Origin: UBA1479 sp963972065
GTDB lineage: Bacteria > Pseudomonadota > Alphaproteobacteria > Rhodospirillales > Casp-alpha2
Direction of reading: 5' to 3'
Length of the DNA stretch: 60,292 nt
Assembly (NCBI GenBank): GCA_963972065.1
Contig: CAXAVJ010000010.1
Location: 1 to 60,292, forward strand
Shown here: positions 1 to 8,510 of the stretch, piece by piece
How positions within the stretch are numbered: the stretch's first letter is position 1
How the letters are laid out: the number at the start of each line of letters is the position of its first letter
Notes under the pieces: generated by a model
What the model saw: the letters and a program-made list of their open reading frames with translations, nothing else
Told to the model about the DNA's origin: nothing
The model's database searches: none
Position numbers and translations under genes: made by a program

Positions 1-75
1 TATCTGGGCCGGGGCGGCGGCTGGAAGGGGCGCACCTATGCCGGCGGGTCGGACGCGCCCGGTTCCAGGGGCTGA
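1..75 (+). CDS. C-terminal fragment of a probable family 2 glycosyltransferase (HpnB-like)
   Basis: Only the last 24 codons are in the window; the frame is open from base 1 and stops with TGA at 73-75. The visible tail contains GRGGGWKGRTY, which resembles the end of hopene-associated glycosyltransferases (HpnB) and related GT2 enzymes, whose last conserved motif is GRG-x-x-W-(K/R)-GR. hpnD begins 59 bases later on the same strand, so the context favours HpnB over an unrelated transferase. The identification rests on one short motif and on position. The squalene-pathway gene hpnC, which usually sits next to hpnD, is not what this tail looks like. Confidence 0.4.
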   Translation, partial: YLGRGGGWKGRTYAGGSDAPGSRG

Positions 76-134
76 CGGCCGCCCCGTCATTGGGGGCTGG
101 CTTTGGCTGCATCCCCCAGTGTATCCATTCACCC

Positions 135-1004
135 ATGGACAACCTGGTGACCCTTTCCGAAGCCGAAGTCGGCCGCGCCCGTGAACACGTGGAGCAGATC
201 GTGCGCGCCTCGGGCTCGACCTTCTATTGGGCCATGCGGCTTCTGCCCGGCGAAAAGCGTCGCGCCATGTTCGCGGTCTATGCCTTTTGCCGCATCGTCG
301 ACGACATTGCCGACGACCCTAATCCGCTCGACGTGAAAAAGCGCGAACTGGCCCGTTGGCGGGATGAAATCCGCGCCCTTTATTCGGGGCGGCCAAAGGA
401 CCCGGTTGCCGTCGCCCTGGCGGAACCGGTTGCCCATTTCGGTCTGGACGAGGCCGATTTCCTGGCCGTCATCGATGGCATGGAAACGGACGCGTCGGAA
501 ATCTTGCGCCTCGCCACCCGCGAGGACCTGCTGCAGTACTGCGACCGGGTCGCCTGCGCCGTGGGGCGGCTGAGCTGTCGCATCTTCGGCCTGGGGGCTG
601 AGATCGGGGACCGGCTGGCGGCCGCGCTCGGCCTTGCCCTGCAACTGACCAACATTCTGCGTGACCTGGACGAGGACGCGGCGCGCGACCGGCTGTATCT
701 GCCCGATGATCTGTTGGCGACCCACGGTGTCGCCGCCCGCGATCCGCAAGGCGCCCTGGCCGATGCCAATCTGACCGCCGCCGTGACCGAGATCGGCACC
801 CTGGCCGGGGAAAAGTTCGCCGAAGCCCGGATGCTGCTTGGCCAGTGCGAGGCCGACCGGGTCAAGCCCGCGACCATGATGATGGAAGCCTACGAGCGCA
901 TCTTCCGCCGCATGCGGGCGCGTGGCTGGCACCGGGTGCGGGAGCCGGCGGGACTGTCCAAGGCGGAAAAGCTTTGGGTCGCCTTCCGCTACGGCCTGCT
1001 GTAG
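135..1004 (+). CDS. hpnD: Presqualene diphosphate synthase HpnD
   Basis: HpnD condenses two farnesyl diphosphates to presqualene diphosphate, the first step of the HpnCDE route to squalene. The 289-residue product has both aspartate-rich motifs of the squalene/phytoene synthase family: VDDIADD at residues 55-61, following YAFCRIVDD, and a second DxxxD in the NILRDLDEDAARDR segment around residue 170-180. These bind the Mg-diphosphate groups. An in-frame TTG lies at 90, but the ATG at 135 matches where family members begin, close before the conserved ASGSTFYWAMRLLP block. No strong Shine-Dalgarno sequence precedes either. The gene ends 8 bases before hpnE, consistent with one operon. Confidence 0.92.
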   Translation: MDNLVTLSEAEVGRAREHVEQIVRASGSTFYWAMRLLPGEKRRAMFAVYAFCRIVDDIADDPNPLDVKKRELARWRDEIRALYSGRPKDPVAVALAEPVAHFGLDEADFLAVIDGMETDASEILRLATREDLLQYCDRVACAVGRLSCRIFGLGAEIGDRLAAALGLALQLTNILRDLDEDAARDRLYLPDDLLATHGVAARDPQGALADANLTAAVTEIGTLAGEKFAEARMLLGQCEADRVKPATMMMEAYERIFRRMRARGWHRVREPAGLSKAEKLWVAFRYGLL

Positions 1005-1012
1005 CCCGGGAT

Positions 1013-2278
1013 ATGACAATCGGACGTATCCATGTGATCGGCGCCGGGGTAGCGGGCTTGGCCGCCGCCGTGCGTCTGGCCCAGGGCGGTCGCAAGGTCG
1101 TCCTGTATGACAGCGCCGGACATGCCGGCGGGCGCTGCCGATCTTATTTCGACGCCCATCTGGAGCGCCGCATCGACAACGGCAATCACTTGATGCTGTC
1201 CGGCAATTGGGCGATCCGCGACTACCTGCAAACGGTGGGGGCGGCGGACAGCTTGACCGGGCCGGATGACGCGTCCTTTCCCTTCCGCGATTTGCGGACC
1301 GGCGACACCTGGACCGTGACACCTGATCCGGGGCGGATGCCTTGGTCCATCTTGTTCGGTGCCGGCCGGGTGCCGGGAACCAGTCTGAGCGAATATCTGC
1401 GGATACGGCACCTTGCCTGCGCGGGGCCGGAGGACACGGTCCAAGACTGCCTGGCCGGGCCGGGCACGCTGTTTGAAAAATTCTGGGAGCCGCTGGCCGT
1501 GGGCGTGCTGAATACGCCTGTCGACACGGCCTCGGCGCGCCTGTTGTGGCCGGTCGTGAAGGAAACCTTTGGGCGCGGCCGCGCTGCCTGCAAGCCCTTG
1601 ATGGCGCGGGCGGGGTTGAGCGAGAGTTTCGTTGACCCGGGGCTCGACTATCTGGCGGCGAAGGGGGCAGAGGTGTGCTTCAACAATCGCCTGCGCGCTC
1701 TCGACCTCGGTGATGGGCAGGTCCGCGCCCTCGATTTCGCCGGCGCAACGAAGGTTCTTGATCCCGAGGATCAGGTGGTCCTGGCGGTGCCCGCTTGGGC
1801 GGCGGCGGACCTGCTGCCCGGCCTGAACGGGCCGCAAGCGAGCCATGCCATCGTCAACGCGCATTTCCGGCTGACCGGGCCAGTGCCGGCAGCCCCCCCC
1901 TTGGTCGGGCTGGTCGGCGGCACGGCGCAATGGGTGTTTCTGCGCGACGACGTCGCCTCGGTCACGGTCAGCGCCGCAGACGCCCTGGCGGCAGAGGCCA
2001 ACGAGGCGATCGCAATGCGCCTTTGGCCCGAGGTTCAGGCGGCCCTGGGATTGGCTGATGGACCGCTGCCACCCTGGCGCATCGTCAAGGAAAAGCGGGC
2101 GACCATCAGCCAAACCCCGGCCGAGGATCGCCGCCGGCCGCAAGCCAAAACGGTCTGGCGCAACCTGGTTTTGGCCGGCGATTGGACGGCCACGGGCCTG
2201 CCGGCGACCATCGAAGGCTCCATCCGGTCCGGCTTCCGGGCCGCCGAACTGGTTGTAACGTCTTCGTCATCTTCTTGA
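1013..2278 (+). CDS. hpnE: Hydroxysqualene dehydroxylase HpnE
   Basis: HpnE is the FAD-dependent amine-oxidase-like enzyme that reduces hydroxysqualene to squalene. The 421-residue product opens with a dinucleotide-binding fold, VIGAGVAGLAAAVRLAQGG, followed by the GGRCRSY motif typical of phytoene desaturase/HpnE proteins, and ends with the conserved LAGDWTATGLPATIEGSIRS-type FAD region. The frame is open further upstream, but the ATG at 1013 puts the GxGxxG motif about ten residues from the N-terminus, as expected. It lies between hpnD and shc on the same strand. HpnC, which makes the intermediate hydroxysqualene, is not seen in this window. Confidence 0.92.
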   Translation: MTIGRIHVIGAGVAGLAAAVRLAQGGRKVVLYDSAGHAGGRCRSYFDAHLERRIDNGNHLMLSGNWAIRDYLQTVGAADSLTGPDDASFPFRDLRTGDTWTVTPDPGRMPWSILFGAGRVPGTSLSEYLRIRHLACAGPEDTVQDCLAGPGTLFEKFWEPLAVGVLNTPVDTASARLLWPVVKETFGRGRAACKPLMARAGLSESFVDPGLDYLAAKGAEVCFNNRLRALDLGDGQVRALDFAGATKVLDPEDQVVLAVPAWAAADLLPGLNGPQASHAIVNAHFRLTGPVPAAPPLVGLVGGTAQWVFLRDDVASVTVSAADALAAEANEAIAMRLWPEVQAALGLADGPLPPWRIVKEKRATISQTPAEDRRRPQAKTVWRNLVLAGDWTATGLPATIEGSIRSGFRAAELVVTSSSSS

Positions 2279-2284
2279 TTTCAG

Positions 2285-2341
2285 GGACCCTTTCTGTAAG
2301 AAGGGGCCGGATGGCCGCAGGCATTGAATTTTGCGCCTGCG
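2285..2341 (+). other. Two hairpins in the hpnE-shc spacer
   Basis: The 119-base spacer between hpnE and shc can form two hairpins. The first spans 2285-2308, pairing GGACCCTT with AAGGGGCC with one mismatch. The second spans 2316-2341, with a perfect 7-bp stem CGCAGGC/GCCTGCG. Neither is followed by a T-run, so they do not look like simple terminators. They could be RNA processing or stability elements that set the hpnE:shc ratio. A weak promoter-like pair (TTGAAT, 17 bases, TACATC) overlaps the second hairpin. Function is unproven. Confidence 0.3.
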
Positions 2342-2397
2342 AAGAGTACATCTGGGCGAGTAATTGCCTGATAACAAAAGATTCAAGCGGTGACGTG

Positions 2398-4386
2398 ATG
2401 GATATGTCCATGCAGCCAGAGGACGACACGCCGGACTCCGGTTCCGGCGAGACGCCCCGGTCGGCCCCCGTGGGGCGCGCCCATGCGGACCTGGACGCCA
2501 CCATCGACGAAGCCCGTGCCTGGTTGACCGATCAACAGGCCAAAGACGGCAGCTGGGCATTCGAGTTGGAAGCGGACGCCACGATCCCCGCCGAATATGT
2601 GCTTCTTAACCATTACCTGGGCGAACCCCGCGACGCCATCGAAGCCAAGATGGGCAACTATCTGCGCCGTATTCAGGGCACGCACGGTGGTTGGCCGCTG
2701 TTCCATGACGGTGACTTCGACATGAGCGCCACGGTTAAGGCGTACTATGCTCTGAAACTGATCGGCGACGATCCGGATGCCCCCCATATGGCCAAGGCGC
2801 GGGCGGCCGTGCTGGCACGTGGCGGGGCGGCGTGCTCGAATGTGTTCACGCGCATCGCACTGGCCCTGTTCGAACAGGTTCCCTGGCGCGCGGCGCCGGT
2901 GATCCGCCCGGAAGCCATGCTGCTGCCGTCCTGGTCGCCGTTCCATATCGACAAGGTCGCCTATTGGTCGCGCACGGTGATGATCCCCCTGTTCGTGCTG
3001 GCCGCGACCCGGCCCAAGGCGTGCAATCCGCGTGGCGTCGGCATTCGCGAACTGTTCCCCGAAGACCCCTTCAAGCAGACCCATTTCCTGCACAATCCCA
3101 CGGGCCATGTCCTGGGCAACGTGTTCCTGGCCATCGACAAGGCGGCACGGCTGGTTCAGCCGATGATCCCCGAGTGGCTGGAAAAGAAGGCCATTACCAA
3201 GTGCATGGACTTCGTGAAGACGCGCCTGAACGGCGAGGACGGTCTGGGCGGCATCTTCCCCGCCATGGCCAACGCGGTCATGGCCTATGACGTGCTGGGC
3301 TATCCCCGCGACCATCCCGATTACCTGACGGCGCGGGGCGCCATCGAAAAATTGGTCGTGGAGCGCGACGACGAGGCCTATTGCCAGCCCTGCCTGTCGC
3401 CGGTGTGGGACACGGGCCTGGCGCTACATGCCATGCAGGAAAGCGGCATGGAGGCGGGCGATGTCGTGCTCGACAAGGCCGCCGAATGGCTGGTCGACCG
3501 CCAGATCACGGACGTCATGGGCGACTGGGCCAAGAAGCGCCCGAACCTACGTCCGGGCGGCTGGGCCTTTCAGTACTGGAACGACCATTATCCCGACGTG
3601 GACGATACGGCGGTTGTGGTCATGGCGCTGCATCGTGCGGACCCGGTCCGCTACAAGGACGCCATCGACCGCGGTATCGAATGGATCATCGGCATGCAGA
3701 GCGAGAACGGCGGCTGGGGCGCCTTCGACGCCGAGAACGACGCCTATCACCTGAATCATATTCCCTTCGCCGACCACGGGGCGTTGCTCGACCCGCCGAC
3801 GTCCGACGTCAGCGCCCGTTGCCTGGGCACGCTGGCGCAGTTGGGGTACGGCGCCGACGACGCAGTCGTCGCCCGCGCGATCCGGTTCCTGAAGAACGAG
3901 CAAGAAGAAGACGGCTCCTGGTTCGGTCGCTGGGGCACCAATTACGTTTACGGCACCTGGTCGGTTCTGAGCGCCCTCAACGCCGTGGGTGAGGACATGT
4001 CCCAACCCTACATCCGCCGCGCCGTCGACTGGCTGAAAAGCCGCCAGATGGCCGACGGCGGTTGGGGTGAGGACTGTGCGACCTATTGGGCCGACAAGAA
4101 GGGCCTGGCAAAGGAAAGCACCCCGTCGCAGACGGCCTGGGCCCTGATGGGCCTGATGGCGGCGGGTGAGTTGGACAGTGCCGAGGTCGAAACCGGCGTC
4201 ACCTACCTGCTGAACCATCCGCGTGAAGGCGGAAAGTGGCAGGAAACGATGTTCAACGCCGTCGGTTTTCCCAAGGTGTTCTACATCACCTATCACGGCT
4301 ATAGCGCCTATTTCCCGCTGTGGACCCTGTCCCGCTACCGCAATCTGAAGCGCAGTAACACCAAACGCCCCGCCTACGGCATTTGA
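2398..4386 (+). CDS. shc: Squalene-hopene cyclase (Shc/HpnF)
   Basis: This monotopic inner-membrane enzyme cyclises squalene to hopene and hopanol. The 662-residue product has the catalytic DxDDTA motif as DVDDTA at residues 400-405, where the first proton is donated. It also has several QW repeats, including QAKDGSW, QSENGGW, QEEDGSW and RQMADGGW, which brace the alpha/alpha barrels. Length matches the family (about 650). The frame is open upstream, but the ATG at 2398 gives the expected length; ATGs at 2404 and 2410 are close alternatives. It sits between hpnE and hpnG. Confidence 0.95.
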   Translation: MDMSMQPEDDTPDSGSGETPRSAPVGRAHADLDATIDEARAWLTDQQAKDGSWAFELEADATIPAEYVLLNHYLGEPRDAIEAKMGNYLRRIQGTHGGWPLFHDGDFDMSATVKAYYALKLIGDDPDAPHMAKARAAVLARGGAACSNVFTRIALALFEQVPWRAAPVIRPEAMLLPSWSPFHIDKVAYWSRTVMIPLFVLAATRPKACNPRGVGIRELFPEDPFKQTHFLHNPTGHVLGNVFLAIDKAARLVQPMIPEWLEKKAITKCMDFVKTRLNGEDGLGGIFPAMANAVMAYDVLGYPRDHPDYLTARGAIEKLVVERDDEAYCQPCLSPVWDTGLALHAMQESGMEAGDVVLDKAAEWLVDRQITDVMGDWAKKRPNLRPGGWAFQYWNDHYPDVDDTAVVVMALHRADPVRYKDAIDRGIEWIIGMQSENGGWGAFDAENDAYHLNHIPFADHGALLDPPTSDVSARCLGTLAQLGYGADDAVVARAIRFLKNEQEEDGSWFGRWGTNYVYGTWSVLSALNAVGEDMSQPYIRRAVDWLKSRQMADGGWGEDCATYWADKKGLAKESTPSQTAWALMGLMAAGELDSAEVETGVTYLLNHPREGGKWQETMFNAVGFPKVFYITYHGYSAYFPLWTLSRYRNLKRSNTKRPAYGI

Positions 4387-4399
4387 CCGGCCCGGCGTG

Positions 4400-5086
4400 A
4401 TGGCCCGTATCGGCATCATCACCGGAGTTTTGCGCGAGGTCGCCTGCCTGTCCGACATTTCCGGCAATGATGACCTGGACGTGCGTGCATCCGGCGCCGA
4501 CCCGAGGCGTGCGGGCGAACTGGCGGACGAGATGTTCGCTCAGGGCGTGGTCGCCATGCTCAGCTTCGGTCTGTGTGGCGGCCTGGACCCGGCGCTCAAG
4601 GCCGGGGATTTGATCCTGCCGACCCGTGTCATCGCCGCCGGAAGCAAGAGCCTGACCTGCGATCCGGATTGGACGGGGCGTCTGGAAGACGCCTTGGGCG
4701 ATATGGTGACGCGCAAGGGGGCTACCCTGGCTCATTCGCCGACCATCGTCGCCGGGCCCAGGCGCAAATCCGTGCTGCGGGCGACGACAGAGGCCGATGC
4801 GGTCGATATGGAAAGCTATGCCGTCGGCCGGGCGGCGCGCAAGGCGGGGCGGCCCTTCGCCATTATCCGCGCGGTGTCCGACACGGCGGACACGCGGTTG
4901 CCGGAATGGACGGATGAAATCGTCTCGACCTCGGGCGGCACGGACGGGGTGCGCCTGCTGAAGAACCTGGCGACCCATCCGGGCGATATCGGGAAACTTC
5001 TGGCGCTGGGGCGTGGCAGCACGCGGGCATTGAAGGTCCTGCGCGATGTGGCCAGGCGTCTTGGGCCCGGCGTTGCCTTCGGCTGA
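4400..5086 (+). CDS. hpnG: Hopanoid-associated phosphorylase HpnG
   Basis: HpnG is a purine-nucleoside-phosphorylase-like enzyme that removes adenine from adenosylhopane, giving a ribosylhopane-type intermediate of bacteriohopanetetrol synthesis. The 228-residue product shows the nucleoside phosphorylase signatures FGLCGGLDPALKAGDLILP near residue 55-75 and VDMESYAV near 135-142, where the Met-Glu pair binds ribose. The start is ATG at 4400; a GTG at 4397 directly before it is equally possible. It follows shc by 13 bases and converges on hpnH, whose product acts one step earlier. The two enzymes of the side-chain pathway are therefore in separate, converging transcripts. Confidence 0.88.
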   Translation: MARIGIITGVLREVACLSDISGNDDLDVRASGADPRRAGELADEMFAQGVVAMLSFGLCGGLDPALKAGDLILPTRVIAAGSKSLTCDPDWTGRLEDALGDMVTRKGATLAHSPTIVAGPRRKSVLRATTEADAVDMESYAVGRAARKAGRPFAIIRAVSDTADTRLPEWTDEIVSTSGGTDGVRLLKNLATHPGDIGKLLALGRGSTRALKVLRDVARRLGPGVAFG

Positions 5087-5098
5087 CTTGGCCTGTTC

Positions 5099-6235
5099 TT
5101 AGGCCGCCTTTTCGCCTTCGGCCTTTTCAGCCATCTTCTGGCTCAGCGTCTTGACTAGGCCTTCGAACACGAATTCGGCCGGGCGCTGGTTGTCCAGATC
5201 GATTTCCGGGGCCATCTCACCTTCCGTGTTGACGCCCTTCAGGAACACCTTCAGCGCCTTTATCGGATGCGACACGGTGTCGGTGACGGCGGTCGGCTCA
5301 TAGCCGCAATGGACCATGCAGTCGGCGCATTTTTCGTAATTGCCGGTGCCGTACTTGTCCCATTCGACGCTGTCCATCAGTTCCTGGAACGTATCGGCAT
5401 AGCCCTCGTTCAGCAGATAACAGGGCTTCTGCCAGCCGAAGATGTTGCGCGTCGGATTGCCCCAGGGCGTGCACTTGTAAGACTGGTTGCCGGCCAGGAA
5501 GTCGAGGAACAGGGTCGACTGGCTGAACCGCCATTTCTTCGCACCCTCGTGCTTGAACACGTCGCGGAACAACTGCTTGGTCTTCTTGCGCGACAGGAAA
5601 TGTTCCTGATCCGGCGCGCGCTCATAGGCATAGCCCGGCGACACGGTGATGCCTTCGACGCCCAGGTCGTGGGTGCAGAAATCGAAGAATTCGGCCGCTT
5701 CGGAGGCCGACATCTGATCGAACAGGGTGCAGTTGACGTTGACGCGGAAGCCCATGGCCTTCGCCTTGCGGATAGCGGAGACGGCGCGCTTGAAGGTGCC
5801 CGGCTGGGCCACGGCCTTGTCGTGATGGGCTTCCATGCCGTCCAGATGGACCGAGAAAGTCAGATACGGCGTGGGCGTGAACTTGCTGAGGTTCTTTTCC
5901 AGTAGCAGCGCGTTGGTGCACAGGTAGACGAATTTCTTGCGCGCCACGATGCCCTCGACGATTTCCTTGATCTCCTTGTGGATCAGGGGTTCGCCGCCGG
6001 GGATCGAGACGATGGGCGCACCGCAGTCATCAACTGCCTTCAGGCATTCCTCGACCGACAGGCGCTTGTTCAGGATGTCGTCTTCGTAATCGATCTTGCC
6101 GCAGCCGGGGCAGGCCAGGTTGCAGCGGAACAGGGGTTCCAGCATCAGGACGAGGGGGTATTTCTCCACGCCGCGTAGTTTCTTGCCCATGATATAGGCG
6201 CCGACGCGGACCTGCTGGATGACGGGGACTGCCAT
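5099..6235 (-). CDS. hpnH: Adenosylhopane synthase HpnH (radical SAM)
   Basis: HpnH joins the 5'-deoxyadenosyl radical from SAM to diploptene, giving adenosylhopane, the entry to C35 hopanoids. The 378-residue product carries the radical SAM cluster motif CxxxCxxC at residues 38, 42 and 45 (RCNLACPGCGK), and a Cys-rich C-terminal segment (CADCMVHCGYEP), as is usual for HpnH. GGAGAG lies 4 bases before the ATG. ispH ends 16 bases upstream on the same strand, so the two are probably co-transcribed. Confidence 0.93.
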   Translation of the reverse strand: MAVPVIQQVRVGAYIMGKKLRGVEKYPLVLMLEPLFRCNLACPGCGKIDYEDDILNKRLSVEECLKAVDDCGAPIVSIPGGEPLIHKEIKEIVEGIVARKKFVYLCTNALLLEKNLSKFTPTPYLTFSVHLDGMEAHHDKAVAQPGTFKRAVSAIRKAKAMGFRVNVNCTLFDQMSASEAAEFFDFCTHDLGVEGITVSPGYAYERAPDQEHFLSRKKTKQLFRDVFKHEGAKKWRFSQSTLFLDFLAGNQSYKCTPWGNPTRNIFGWQKPCYLLNEGYADTFQELMDSVEWDKYGTGNYEKCADCMVHCGYEPTAVTDTVSHPIKALKVFLKGVNTEGEMAPEIDLDNQRPAEFVFEGLVKTLSQKMAEKAEGEKAA

Positions 6236-6251
6236 GTAACTCTCCGGTATC

Positions 6252-7220
6252 TCAGGCCCCGGCGCGGGGACCTGTGCCGTCGTTCAATTCGCGCGGCAGT
6301 TTGAAGACGATATTTTCCTGCACGCCCTTCAGTTCTTCGACCTGGGTGTCGCCGAATTCGCCGAGGCGGCGGATCAGTTCCTGCACCAGTTCCTCGGGCG
6401 CCGAAGCACCTGCGGTGATGCCGACCGTCGCCACGCCGTCGAGCCATTTGGCATCGAGCATGCTGGCGTCGTCGATCAGATAGGCGGGCACGCCGATCTC
6501 ACCGCCGATTTCACGCAGGCGGTTGGAGTTCGATGAATTCTTGGCCCCGACCACAAGCAGCAGATCGACTTTGGTGCACAACTCACGCACGGCCTGCTGA
6601 CGGTTCTGGGTGGCGTAGCAGATGTCCTTCACGTCCGGGCCGACGATGGCCGGGAAACGGCTTTTCAGGGCGTTGATGGTGTCGCGGGTTTCATCGACGC
6701 TGAGGGTCGTCTGCGTCACGTAAGACAGCGCCTTCGGATCCTTGACCTGAAGATGCGCCACGTCGTCCGGGGTCTGTACTAGGTGAACACCGCCGGGAAT
6801 ACGGCCCTGGGTGCCTTCGACCTCGGGATGACCGGCATGGCCGATCAGAATGACCTCGCGGCCTTTCTGCGCATGGTTCTGGCCTTCCTTGTGAACCTTG
6901 GAGACCAGCGGGCAGGTCGCGTCGATCACGGGCAGGCCGCGGTCGTTGGCTTCGATCTCGACCTTCTCGGCGACGCCGTGGGCGGAAAAGATGGTGACGG
7001 CGCCGTCGGGCACGTCGGACACTTCCTCGACGAACACGGCACCCTTGGCGCGCAGCGATTCGACGACGTGCTTGTTGTGCACGATCTCGTGGCGGACATA
7101 GACGGGCGGTCCGTGGATTTCCAGGGCCCGTTCGACGATTTCGATGGCGCGCTCAACCCCGGCGCAGAAACCGCGCGGGCTGGCGAGCAGGATCTTCAGG
7201 TTTTTGGTCATCGTGATCAC
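6252..7220 (-). CDS. ispH: 4-hydroxy-3-methylbut-2-enyl diphosphate reductase IspH
   Basis: IspH carries out the last MEP-pathway step, making IPP and DMAPP from HMBPP with a 4Fe-4S cluster. The three cluster cysteines are visible at C19 (RGFCAGV), C103 (DATCPLV) and C201 (DICYATQ), and the catalytic glutamate lies in HPEVEGTQG (E135). The product is 322 residues from a GTG start at 7220. GAGG lies 5 bases before that GTG, so it is preferred over the ATG three codons later. Placement upstream of hpnH links isoprenoid precursor supply to hopanoid side-chain formation. Confidence 0.95.
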   Translation of the reverse strand: MITMTKNLKILLASPRGFCAGVERAIEIVERALEIHGPPVYVRHEIVHNKHVVESLRAKGAVFVEEVSDVPDGAVTIFSAHGVAEKVEIEANDRGLPVIDATCPLVSKVHKEGQNHAQKGREVILIGHAGHPEVEGTQGRIPGGVHLVQTPDDVAHLQVKDPKALSYVTQTTLSVDETRDTINALKSRFPAIVGPDVKDICYATQNRQQAVRELCTKVDLLLVVGAKNSSNSNRLREIGGEIGVPAYLIDDASMLDAKWLDGVATVGITAGASAPEELVQELIRRLGEFGDTQVEELKGVQENIVFKLPRELNDGTGPRAGA

Positions 7221-7381
7221 TTAATCCTCAGGAGGGCCCTTGTAAACCTTGAGATATTGCAGTGCAAACAGGCATTTTAGGCTACATGGGGCGGCGCACC
7301 GCTATTGTTAAGGGGCGGCGGGCGGAATGTCAGCCATTTACCACTGGAAATCGTGACTTTTATGAGGCCTAAATCCCCGCC

Positions 7382-8383
7382 ATGACAAAAGGCTCAGCCA
7401 ATCTAGTGACGGGCGCCAGCGGTTTCGTCGGCGCTGCCGTAGTGCGCCGCCTGCTCGACGCGGGCGAGGCCGTGCGCGTGCTCATGCGCCCGGGCAGCGA
7501 CCGCCGCAACATCGACGGCCTGGATGTCGAGGTGGTGGAGGGCGACCTGTTGGCGCCGGAAACCCTGGGCCCTGCCGTCAAGGGATGCCGGGCGCTTTAC
7601 CATGCCGCCGCCGATTACCGCATCTGGACCCGCGACCCCGCCGCCATGTTCCGCGCCAATGTGGACGGGTCCGCCGCCATCGTGCGCGCGGCGGCCGAGG
7701 CCGGGGCGGAACGCATCGTCTATACGTCGTCGGTCGCCGTTCTGGGCATTCCGCCGGGCGGCGTCGGCGACGAGGACACGCCTGTCACTTACGGCGATAT
7801 GATCGGCCCTTATAAACAATCCAAATTCCGGGCCGAGGAGCGCATCCGCGAATTGACGGCCAAGGAAGGCTGGCCCGTGGTCATCGTCAACCCGTCGACC
7901 CCCATCGGCCCGCGTGATGTGAAGCCGACGCCGACCGGGCGCATCGTGGTCGACGCGGCCAACGGCAAGATGCCGGTCTATGTCGACACCGGCCTGAACG
8001 TCGCCCATGTCGACGACGTGGGCGAAGGTCATTTGCTGGCTTTCGCCAAGGGGCGCATTGGCGAGCGCTATGTGCTGGGCGGCGAAAACATGGGGCTGAG
8101 CGAGATTCTCGGCGTGATTGCCGAGTTGACCGGCGGCCGGCCGCCGTTGTTCCGGGTGCCGACGGGCCTGATCATGCCGATCGCCCATATCTCCGAAGCC
8201 TGGTGCCGGATGACCGGTGGGGTGGAGCCGATGGTCGCGCCCGATTCGGTGCGCATGGCGAAAAAGAAGATGTTCTTTCGCTGGGACAAGGCGGCTCGGG
8301 AACTGGGCTATGCGCCCCGCCCGGCGCGCGACGCCCTGGCCGACGCCGTCGCCTGGTTCCGCGCCAACGGCTATATCGCTTAA
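7382..8383 (+). CDS. hpnA: Hopanoid-associated NAD-dependent epimerase HpnA
   Basis: HpnA is an extended short-chain dehydrogenase/NAD-dependent epimerase repeatedly found with hopanoid genes. Its exact substrate is unsettled, though a role in sugar-like hopanoid head groups has been inferred. The 333-residue protein starts with the Rossmann motif VTGASGFVGAAV and has the catalytic YxxxK as YKQSK (in GPYKQSKFRAEE). It then shows the NPSTPIGPRD block seen in HpnA proteins. It is divergent from ispH across a 161-base spacer and precedes the nucleotidyltransferase gene by 127 bases. That spacer contains a small ATGCGC/GCGCAT hairpin. Confidence 0.88.
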   Translation: MTKGSANLVTGASGFVGAAVVRRLLDAGEAVRVLMRPGSDRRNIDGLDVEVVEGDLLAPETLGPAVKGCRALYHAAADYRIWTRDPAAMFRANVDGSAAIVRAAAEAGAERIVYTSSVAVLGIPPGGVGDEDTPVTYGDMIGPYKQSKFRAEERIRELTAKEGWPVVIVNPSTPIGPRDVKPTPTGRIVVDAANGKMPVYVDTGLNVAHVDDVGEGHLLAFAKGRIGERYVLGGENMGLSEILGVIAELTGGRPPLFRVPTGLIMPIAHISEAWCRMTGGVEPMVAPDSVRMAKKKMFFRWDKAARELGYAPRPARDALADAVAWFRANGYIA

Positions 8384-8510
8384 CGAACGATGCGCCGGGA
8401 CTGTTGCCATGCGCCCAGCGCATGTTTCTCCGCAATTTCACGATATTGACAATAGACCGTCACATGCGCACCTAATGCGCAACGAAACGGAACCGGGAAG
8501 TTACGAGCAC

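Noticed and set aside
129..1322. Long minus-strand reading frame opposite hpnD and hpnE
   Set aside because: It is the antisense shadow of well-supported genes in GC-rich DNA; the peptide is rich in Arg, Gly and Pro with no domain.
8444..8480. Promoter with TTGACA before the nucleotidyltransferase gene
   Set aside because: A good -35-like TTGACA is present near 8447, but no -10 lies at 16-18 bases from it.
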